Origin: Alligator mississippiensis
Lineage: Eukaryota > Chordata > Crocodylia > Alligatoridae
Reading direction: 5' to 3'
NCBI RefSeq assembly: GCF_030867095.1
Contig: NC_081835.1
Coordinates: 18,856,501 to 18,920,500 of the forward strand
DNA: 64,000 nt
Shown in pieces: positions 55,192-64,000 of this stretch. The position numbers and the translations under genes were made by a program. The notes beneath the pieces are model-generated. The model was not told the DNA's origin. It did not search any database and was given only the letters and a program-made list of their open reading frames with translations. How positions within the stretch are numbered: position 1 is the stretch's first letter; each line of letters begins with the position of its first letter.

Positions 55192-57433
55192 TGCCTTTCC
55201 TCTCAGAGCTGGCACTTCTGTTGGCCTGTTGTGTCGGGGTGAAGGTGAGACTTGTCAGGCAGGGGGGTGGGCTGGTAATTTAGAAAAGGAAAAGGGAGAC
55301 TTTCAGAATGCCTCAATCCATCTCTTTTGCTGTCTCACCTTTTGACTTTGCTTAGGTTATAAAAACCTTGAAGCTTATTGTTCTTCAGGAAGCTCTCTGT
55401 TTGTTTTGAATGTGTTTATGGAGGCTTCTTCCCCCGGGAGATGGTATCTTTCAGGAGTCTGGTCTCCCCTTGCCTTCCAGTGTGGGATGAGGCTGTTCTC
55501 TCTCCTCACCAGGCAGCAGGCAACGTTCTTGTATAAAATACACCAAATCACTGGGACTTGTTCTTGGAGCTGTTCTAGTGATGGAAACTTAGAATTGCCA
55601 AGGATTTTGCAGAGCCCTTTGTCACCAAGGCTCTTTGGGATTGTTGAGAAGAAAGAAAGGATGCTTTTTTGCAGTATCTTAAGCATAGGAGGAAATAAAC
55701 TGGGCTGCATGAACTGCTCGGGAAGCCTTGTACTAACAGTGCTGCCATCACCGATGGATGTGGCTGTTCTATAATAATTACACGAGTCATTGTGTTTTTA
55801 ATATTTGGAGGTGATATTGCTTGCTTAGATAATTGAATCTGGGCTCCCGTCTGCTCCTCTGGCTAGGAGCGTTCTTCCAACATAAGCTCAGGAAGGGGTT
55901 TAAGTTCCCTTGCATAGGATGGGTTGTGCTGTCTTGTGACTTATGCCTTACACTTTTGAATCTGCAGGCCTGACTTCTGAAACGGCTCAAGTAGTTGGTG
56001 AAAGTGCATGGGGTCATCCAGGTGTAGCTGTGATTATAAAGTTGCCACAGAATTTGACCAGTAGACTGCTCCAGAGCAGCTCGGTGTTGGTGAAAGAGCA
56101 GGTGCTGCCTGCCAGGTTTGAAATGCTGTTCAAGCAGTTCCTGCTTCCATTTCTGCTTGCAACACCCATGTCAAAACACAGGGAGTTTTCTGGTTTGCTC
56201 TCAGCAAGGGTGAAGCCTGCAGCATGTTGGGTTTGGAAGAGTGACATACATTTGTGTTCTGCTTGGTTCGTTGCTTGGAGCACTTTGACTTTTGTAGTCA
56301 CCGTCTACAAAAGTGAGAACAGTGGTGAGAACAGAAGGAGGAGGTTCCACGAGGCTAAATGACCAGAGCTGGTGAAGGGTGTCTCGGCTGAGACCTGAGT
56401 TGGAACGAGTGATACTAAAACCTTTATTTTTGTCGAGTGAAGGAATGGTGGTGTCCCACCCTTTGTGAGGTGCTGGGTTCTTCAAAGATTTGCCTAAGAA
56501 ACGTATTAGGCCAAAATGATGAATCCCTTCACCAGGCTAGTTCAGTTATGTATTTTCCTTCCCTCGATTGCTACAAGTGACATGAAATATATACAGGTTG
56601 ATTTTAGTTTATTGACTCCTTTTGGCTTCTGCTGCATAAATTCCCCTTCTTGCAATGCTACCATCCTTTCTTGCTCACCGATGGTCACGGGCCACTGACT
56701 TAGATGGAGCAGCACAAGCATGGCCTTGGCCTTTGACCTCAGAGCATGGTGGGTTTGGGAGTTCGGTGGTGAATGAAATCCAGAAATGGAACTGTTGAGA
56801 AACGTGCTCCCACTTTCCTCTGTAGGGGTCTTTACTTTTTAAAATGAGGACAATGGTGTGGGACCGGATTAAAATAGCTGAACTACTCTGAAATATTTTC
56901 TATGTGACCACCAGTATGTGTTTCCATTCCTGTATCTTTAAATGTGGAGCCAACAAGGATATAATTATTGCAGGATAAAAGGTCAGTGGGGCTTTCTAGT
57001 TGTCCTGGGAATGCAGTTCCTCACAAACTGTCAGCATGCCAAGAAGATTCAGAAAATATTGTAGTTTTGCTTGCAATTTTTGGGGCAAAACCTCTGAACC
57101 CAACTGGATTGTCCAGTCACTCAGAGCATCTTTCAGTTCCTTGCCATTGCAAAACAGGGTTATGAAGAAACACAGATAAGCAACTGCTTAGCATACAACC
57201 AATTTTTTACCTGGTCAGACTCACTCTATTCTTGATGGTTGCAAATAATTTTATTACGAGGTAAATTAGTTATTTTTTTTCTTCTATTTGTGTGTCCTTT
57301 TTTTGTGTTCCCTATTGTGTGTTGTCCCTGTCCTTTTTATTTACCATTAGCCATGGGTTGAATTAAGGAGACTGTAAAGTGCATCAGAGCAGCAATATAT
57401 TTAAAAATTGTAATGTGTAAGCATGTGTGCAGC

Positions 57434-57439
57434 AATAAA
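57434..57439 (+). terminator. Candidate distal poly(A) signal (AATAAA)
   Basis: AATAAA followed by an A/T-rich stretch, then ctatgtctcagtgg. It would give a 3' UTR of about 3.1 kb. Confidence 0.35.
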
Positions 57440-58441
57440 AAAATATATATTTCACTATGTCTCAGTGGCAGCCTATTCATTAGTGATCATGATGACTTCT
57501 GCCTGGCTTGAGCTCTGAAGGAAATTGTCTGGTTTATTCAGCTGACATCTCCCCACCCAAAAACTTGGCTGTTAAGCTTTTTTCTGAACCCAAGGTCACT
57601 TCATGAGATGCCGTGAGAGTAGATTAGCCTTAGCTCCTTTATATGCAACTGGATGGTGGAAATACTATTTCTGTGGCAAACGGTACTGACTTAACTTGCA
57701 AAGGTGTCTAATACCCACAACCCCATTTGACTTCAGTGAGTGTAAAGGATTCCCAGCCCCTCTGATTCCAAGTAGCTGTTGATGAGACTATGCAGCATTC
57801 CTTGGAAAGGCTGAAACTGGCTGATGGGGACCTTGCTTGGAAAACTTCAGGCAATAATCAGAGTTTAGTTTGTGACTTGCACCAACAGAACGACAGTGTC
57901 CTTAAGATGACTGTTTGTGGTGGAGGTGGAACATTGCTGAGACCCCGGAGTAAAAGCCATGAATCCAGTTATCTTTCAGAAACTGGAGCTGTTGGCGTTG
58001 GTGCATTTATGGTCAGGATCATTGACTCCAAAAATGGCACCTTCCCACTTAACAGATCTTCTTCACTGTGTGTTGACAGGCTCATCTGGTCTATCTATTG
58101 ACATGACAGTAAGTTTCTTTCTTCTCTCCATCATGCTCTTGTTAGCTCTGCAAAGTCCAGATAGTTCTGGTAGCTGCATACTATTTCTGTTCATGCTTAG
58201 TTACCAGTTCTGCCAGTGAAGAAGCAGTTCTTCTGGTTGCAGAATCTTTGCTGCTGATGAAGTGGATGTCCCAACAGGTCTCCTTCCGGGCACTGGCAGG
58301 ACAGTTCTTTATGTAAGTGAAGCAGATGTGAAATGGCGATCCTGAGACGAGATAGAGCCTGCTACAGAACTTGCCTGTTGAAGCAGAGCTGCATTTTAAA
58401 AAGGGCTCTGTGCCTTTTCAAGCAGTTGCTTTGTCTTGGAG

Positions 58442-58637
58442 CAGTGGTTTTCAACCTTTTTATTTTCTGTTTGCAGACCCCTAAACATTTCAAATGAAGG
58501 TGCAGAACCCTTTGAATGGGAAGTGTGGGTATTCACATACTTTTGATTGATTATAGTAATTTTTCATGGACCCCTTTAGACATAGCCTGCAGCTCCCCCA
58601 CCCCAGGGGTCCATGGACCACAGGTTGAAAGCCACTG
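58442..58637. mobile_element. hAT-type MITE
   Basis: Begins cagtggttttcaaccttttt and ends acaggttgaaagccactg, a near-perfect TIR. The flanks tcttggag and tcctaaag agree at 5 of 8. Confidence 0.85.
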
Positions 58638-58811
58638 TCCTAAAGGAAAGGCCAAGAGACAATGAGTGAGGGAAACGAAATCTTTTGCCCAGTGGTGGAA
58701 ATGGCCCGTCAGGGTAGTTGAACACTGGAGGAGGAATGCATGAAAGGGAGACTGCGTAGTATACAGTGGCAACTTCTGGATGTACCTGTGTTAATTTTAT
58801 ACTAGCTAGCC

Positions 58812-58998
58812 CAGGGGTGGGCAAAATGCGACCCGCAGGCTGGATGCGGCCCACCAAGCCATTCTCTCCGGCCCATGGGGCCCCTAAAAAATTTAGAAAA
58901 TTAATATTAATCTGTCCTGGGCTGCCTGTCATGCAGCCCTCGATGACTTGCCAAAACTCAGTAAACAGCCCTCTGCCCAAAATAATTGCCCACCCCTG
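58812..58998. mobile_element. hAT-type MITE with perfect 8-bp target duplication
   Basis: Begins caggggtgggcaaaatgcg and ends taattgcccacccctg. Flanked on both sides by AGCTAGCC (58804-58811 and 58999-59006). 187 bp, no coding capacity. Confidence 0.93.
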
Positions 58999-59144
58999 AG
59001 CTAGCCCATAGTGATAATGCTGTAGCCATGACTGTGCAGTACTTACTGTGGGCTAGTTGCCCTAGTATTTTATTCAGAGTCCCAAGAGGCCTTGTACCCA
59101 TGGCTTTGCAGGATTTTGCCCAGGCTATGTTTCCCTAAATGCAC

Positions 59145-59222
59145 TAGTTTAAAGCTGGGGCCTGGACTAAATGACCTGGTGAGTTCCCTTCCAGCCCTAC
59201 TTTTCTGTGAGCCTGTGATTTT
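59145..59222 (+). mobile_element. CR1 LINE 3' terminal fragment
   Basis: gcctggactaaatgacctgg, gagttcccttccagccctac and ttctgtgagcctgtgatt: the last ~75 bp of a sense CR1. Confidence 0.8.
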
Positions 59223-62200
59223 TTTCTAAAATTTGATGCAAAAAGCTTACTGGGTTTTGTCTAATCTGGTTGATAGTGCAGTACAGAGATGTAACTGCCA
59301 GACACACCGAGAGAGAGAAATCTCACAGTATGCTTGTGTTCTGCCTCTTTGGCAGATGAAAAGGACTTCTGATTTTCAGGGCTGTCAGTCAGTACCTCTT
59401 ATAAACATCATGCTCCCATGAAATGGTAAGCTTAGAAATCAGGACTGCCTAGTGGGATATCCAGCTGTTAAGGACAGAGAAAGGAGAATTGTAGCCTTGA
59501 TAACACAGAAGTCTCTGCTTCTCTGAAATACTTGAGAGCTGCACCTAGAAAGATGGGCCAAGTGCGGACTGAGGTGCTGGGAGGTGAGATCTGTAGAGAA
59601 TTGGATGGTTATTTTCTGTATGAACCGGCTGTTATTGTTTGGACTTGAAATCCTTCTTTTTTTCTTTTTAAACTCTGGGGACTTGCATCACTGTGTGGCA
59701 TGTTAAGGTGTATAAATAACCTCAGAAAAGCTCTCTCCTTTATCCCACCACTTCTGTGGGGGACAGGAGCATACTGAAGCTAGAGACTGTCAATCATCTA
59801 CATGGAAGAATCTGTATGGCGAGATCAGTGCCGGAGGAAGTCAAAGAAACAATTCTGAATTAAATCCTTTGCTCAGAAAGGGAGTTGTTATGTTGCCTTA
59901 TTCTTTGCAGGAAAGATCAGTTTTGATTTCCCCCCTAACCAGCATCTAAAGGAGTAAGAATTCTCACATTCTGTTGGCATGGACTAGCGCAAGAGCCAAT
60001 ATTTCTATGAATATTGTTAAACATGCTTCTATACCAGGAGCCAACAATCTGCTGTTTTTAGAGTGAATTTAATCTCCCTCCCCAAATGCTCAAATAATTT
60101 TTAAGTCATTTTAAGATCTAATCCATCAGTGAGGTTCCCCCCACTCTTCTTCTCCTTCCCCCTGCCATCCCAGACACTTGCAGAGAAGTTGCGAATGCTG
60201 TATGCAGGATGTACGGGAGAAAACTCTTTCAGATGAGCTGTTGCTTTGGAAAATCCTGACCACTAACTATTGACAATTTTTGGAGTGTTTTTTTGTTCTG
60301 GGAGTTGTCCTGGCACCCTGGCCAAATTCCCACTTTGGGGAACTGTCCCATCTCCTTAAATTGGCTGCATAGATTCAGGAAGTGAGAGGATTCCTTACCT
60401 TGGCCTAACGTCATTATTTAGTGACAGTTTATGCACTTAAGCAGTCATGCTCTACTACAGAGAGCACCAAACTAATTTAGAAAATAGTTTCCTTCCTTCC
60501 CTGGAGTGGGGGCTCACAGAGTCGGTAACAATGGCCAAAAGCAAGAACTTTGTACCTGTACCTGGGAGGTGGATGTGTCAGCAAGATCTTGCTAGCAGCA
60601 CAGCTATACATTGCTAACAGTGGGAGGAAGCATCGGTGCACACAAGGCCTGAACACCCTTTGGGCATTGGCCTTGTATTCTGGACACACCTGCTAAAAGC
60701 AGGGTTAGAGGCCACCATGTTTAAAAGTATCAGTAAGGACCAGAGAGTCTGTCTACTTTAGAGACTCCAGTGATGCTAATGTGGGGGTGAAGAACTTCCC
60801 GTCAAAAATAAATCAATGAAAATCGAGATGAACTAACTTCTATCAGATGGAAAAATTGTATTTATAATGTATGCTTGTGTGAGTCTTAGGGGATCCTCCA
60901 TTTTGTGCAGATTTATATGGTTTGTTTCCTGGATGACAGAAAAACTTTGCCCATCCCAGCTTTGATTTATTTAAATGAAAAACAAGGATGGAAAGAAGGA
61001 TGGGATGGCAGAATGAAGAAACAAAAGGATTGATCCCAAATCATGTGTGAATGCAGGCCTCATAGAGCAGGGAGCCAGTCTGCTCTTTATTGTCACTCGC
61101 TCTGTCCTTGCAACTAAAGTTTAACCCTATCACAGCTGCTGCTGAATTGGCAGCAGCTTTTGGCTTGGCAGTCAGCTCTGAGAGGTTAGCTGCAAGGAGA
61201 GGGTGAGCACTACTGAGTGGGCTCTACCCCTCCTGCATAAATAGCCTGGAGCCAGCCCCTAACAGCCATTCCCGCCTCCTCTTGCCTTCATTCTGACACA
61301 GAAATCAACTTCCTTAAAGCACACACCCCAATTTAGGATGGCTAATTTTTCAGGTATGTGAGCAAGTATATTGTTTTTTGCAAAAAGAAATAGTATTGGG
61401 CATTAGCTTGGGGGTAGGTGGTCAGTCGAAATGAAGACACACCAGCTCCTTCTCAAGAAAACATCTACAGAAGAGAAGAAAATGGCAAGAGCAACCCAGG
61501 ATGTGGAATCAGGAAAGAACCCGCAGGACAAGTGGCTTTCTATGCCAAGTTTCCTCTAATTAGACATTAGAGCACATCCTGAGATTCATATAGCCTCTTA
61601 ATTGCTCTCTTAGGATTTTTTTTACATCTGGATTTCTAATGTTTTCCAGGCACTGAAGAGCGAGCATCCTCTGCCCAACTTGCTCCCTTGGAGAGAGGAA
61701 AATAATCCAATGCATAATTTAACCTCTGCCTCCAAAAGAGTCCTTTGGAAGGGATGTGGGATTGCTCTGTACTAACCTTTGAATCTAATATGTAATTTGG
61801 ATATTGGGACATTTGGAGCATGTAATAGGTCACAGTATTCATATGTTTAATTTAATACATGGGCTGTTTGGAAATGATGAAGAAGGCAACCCAATAGTTC
61901 CACATGTCCAACTTCCTGGTCAACATAAGTGGGGTTATCAAGAGACAGTGTATGAGGTGTTGGCTGAGAAGATACTAGTTTCAGTCTGCAGTCCATGTTG
62001 AAGCTTATTTTGTAAGTGTTGAGCATAAAACTATTGTAAGGAAGCACAGAATCTTTTAAAGAAATCACTTGGTAGAGAGATGAAGGAGGCTGTTGTCAGG
62101 GAGGTGTTAGCAGGGAGCAGACTGCCACAGATTAATTCCTTCAGCCCCTCCAGCAAAGACGCATGTGCTTGGTAGGGCTTAGGGAAAGACAAGAGTATTG

Positions 62201-62599
62201 CATTTTATTGTTTTAAAATCCATCCTCTGATTTCCTTTATTCCTCCTTTTGAGACTAAATGCTACTTTGCTTGGGGAAAAGCAGGCAGGCTGTGCTATGG
62301 GTCAGAAGCTCCCAAAAGAAAGATTTGCAGATGCTGGATCTACTCTTCAGTCCTATCAGGTAAGTATGGTTGAACCATAAGGGGGCTGAAGCTTGGGACT
62401 CTGTCAGAACAGGCAAGCCGTGGCATCCCACCTTGAGAAAACACCTGGTGGGTGTACTCGGAGAGGAGTCAAAGTGCTGCTAGCCTTGTAACTGTGATAC
62501 TCCATGTTTTTGGGTCTCTTCTTACACAACCGGCTCCTTCTCTGTCCAACATGTGAGGCCTCATTATTTGTTGCTCTTCATTCATAGACCTCCACTGTG

Positions 62600-62735
62600 C
62601 TCTTCAGAAGGTAAGTAAGCATTATCTCCATTCTGTGGATTGGGAAACAGAGGTACAGATGTCAACTCACTTGTCTCAGATCACATCAAAACTTGGCCTA
62701 CAATCTGGTTCTCTTGCTCCAGGGCCCTTTCCACC
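62600..62735 (-). repeat. MIR-like SINE
   Basis: attatctccattctgtggat, tgggaaacagaggtacagat and cacttgtctcagatcacatc: MIR in reverse orientation. Confidence 0.65.
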
Positions 62736-63039
62736 TGGTTCCTTCTTAAAGAAGACAGCAAAGGTGACCAGACTGCCTTCCCTCAGCTGAGAGCACAATA
62801 AATGTGTGAGCTCCCTAATTCATCCATGCTGGCTTGTCAGCAGTTTGGAAGTGAATTACAGCCCAACTCCTTTCTCCACTTCCTCTAATAGCCTATAAAT
62901 CCTATAAGCAATGATTTGCCAGTTGGCAAGTGCTGTCATTTTACCAGCTAAGCAAATTGTCCAGATGAAAATTCCCCCCCAGTGTTGGTTGATAAGGGCT
63001 ACTTGAGCTTTGCTCTAGTTGACTTGCATGGTCTTCATT

Positions 63040-63190
63040 TAATGACTTCCTCTTCACAACACCCCCAGGCAATATTCCCATTTTGTCAATGGGGTGCTGA
63101 TGCACAGAGAGCTTCAGCTGCTTGTCCAAGGTGACACGGGCAGTCTAGCAGAGGGGGATGCAACTTGTTCTCCCAACAGGCAGTACTGTC
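63040..63190 (-). repeat. MIR-like SINE
   Basis: cccattttgtcaatggggtg, atgcacagagagcttcagct and cttgtccaaggtgacacggg: MIR in reverse orientation. Confidence 0.65.
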
Positions 63191-63781
63191 ACAGATGAAC
63201 TATCCTTTCATGTCATAGCTTCAGTAAGTCACCTATTTCAAGCCATGTATTCAACACCTCTCTAATGTGTTCTCTTGTCTGCCAACCCCTTGTTTGTTCT
63301 TGTTGCAGTAGGTCAGTGATGAAACAAAGGCAATCATTTCAAAGATGCTCTTCCGAGGAACTGAGCTAGGTGTGGAGTTCCCACAAAGTGTGTTGGCACC
63401 GAGTCAGCATTTACACTGACAGCTTCTGAGATCTTACATCACCTGCGTATTTCTTGATACAATATTTCTCAGTGCCCTATAGCTGATCCTGGCCCCTGTG
63501 TATTTTCTTCTCCTATGTGAGTACTATTAATCAACACCAATCCTATTGGAATTACGGGCATAAATTAGCATTTCTGGGACTCTTTGGTGACTCAAACATC
63601 ATCTGCTTAGAATGGAGAAATATATAATAACCATTCAGAAAGTATTTGGGAGTGGAGTAGGAGCTGTGTCCTTCAGGCCCCATAGGGGACAGGTGGTGGG
63701 ATCTACAGATGCTATCGCCACCCTCAGAGCTGACAGCTGTGACTTTCAGGAAGCTGTTTAACGTAAAGAAAATGGTCTTGG

Positions 63782-63990
63782 GGCTTGTCTACATAGGGAG
63801 TGAAGCCAGTGTGCCTAAATTACAGTGCATGAAGTACACGCTGTCTTCAGTTCAGAGACTTAAGCCTCTTTGAGACTTTTCCTTTTGAAGGAAAACACCC
63901 AGATACCAAAATAGAGGTTTGATACCCTTTAACTGAGTGAGGCCCATTAACATTAGTTAATTTTTCTTTTCTCCCAGTGTTGACACAGCC
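63782..63990. mobile_element. Possible MITE with GGCTTGTCTACA-type ends
   Basis: The left end ggcttgtctacatagggag and the complement of the right end ggctgtgtcaacactgggag are related with one indel. It shares GTCTACA with the MITE at 14516-14769. Confidence 0.4.
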
Positions 63991-64000
63991 ATAATTTCAG

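Larger units (their letters stand above)
54330..57440 (+). other. ABTB1 3' UTR region
   Basis: The transcript continues past the stop; its end depends on which signal is used. AATAAA hexamers occur at 55186, 55694 and 57434. No repeat or further exon recognised. Confidence 0.6.
57441..64000. other. Downstream intergenic region
   Basis: No gene recognised. In mammals MGLL follows in the opposite orientation; none of its exons was found. The region contains MITEs at 58442-58637, 58812-58998 and 63782-63990, a CR1 fragment at 59145-59222 and MIR-like elements at 62600-62735 and 63040-63190. Confidence 0.6.

Noticed and set aside
57441-64000. Search for MGLL exons on the minus strand, expected from mammalian synteny.
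   Set aside because: No stretch resembling the conserved hydrolase motifs or the C-terminal exon was found; they probably lie beyond the window.
1-64000. CRISPR arrays, tRNA or rRNA genes, operons and prokaryotic mobile elements.
   Set aside because: None seen; gene structure and repeats are those of an amniote nuclear genome.

Overview
The window is nuclear DNA of an amniote, most likely a non-avian sauropsid (crocodilian or turtle). The evidence is two spliced vertebrate genes with GT-AG introns of 0.7-6.7 kb, a CpG-island promoter, many 3' fragments of CR1 LINEs, decayed MIR-type SINEs and numerous short hAT-type DNA transposons. The crocodilian guess rests on repeat flavour only and is weak. 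Nothing bacterial, plasmid or phage is present.

Layout. Positions 1-10855 carry the 3' part of PODXL2 (endoglycan, a CD34-family sialomucin) on the + strand. Four terminal coding exons (5549-5705, 7231-7292, 9604-9783, 10646-10855) encode the membrane-proximal ectodomain, the transmembrane helix and the cytoplasmic tail ending in the PDZ-type motif DTHL. Upstream exons lie before the window. Positions 10856-18380 hold the PODXL2 3' UTR (end undetermined) and intergenic sequence. From 18390 an ~80-bp degenerate tandem array runs into a CpG island with GC boxes. ABTB1 then starts at 19131, also on the + strand, and I could reconstruct it completely: 12 coding exons, 1434 nt, 477 residues, stop at 54327-54329. 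It encodes an N-terminal ankyrin region and two BTB/POZ domains with a C-terminal helical tail. Its phase-checked join gives one uninterrupted frame. Intron 9 uses a GC donor. Candidate ABTB1 poly(A) signals lie at 55186, 55694 and 57434. In mammals the next gene is MGLL on the opposite strand; I found none of its exons up to 64000.

The introns hold most of the unusual structure. This includes a ~1.8-kb palindromic hAT-like element with a perfect 8-bp target duplication and a CR1 fragment inside it, a hairpin with 91-bp arms, a head-to-head inverted repeat, two families of hAT MITEs each present twice, a possible solo LTR, and several other TIR-bearing elements.

The two genes are neighbours by conserved synteny (PODXL2-ABTB1, as in mammals), not an operon; nothing suggests they act in one pathway. 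I see no undescribed gene system here. The items best worth a second look are the GC-AG intron, the CpG-rich minisatellite merging with the ABTB1 promoter, the overlapping uORF and G-quadruplex motif around exon 1, and the palindromic transposon.
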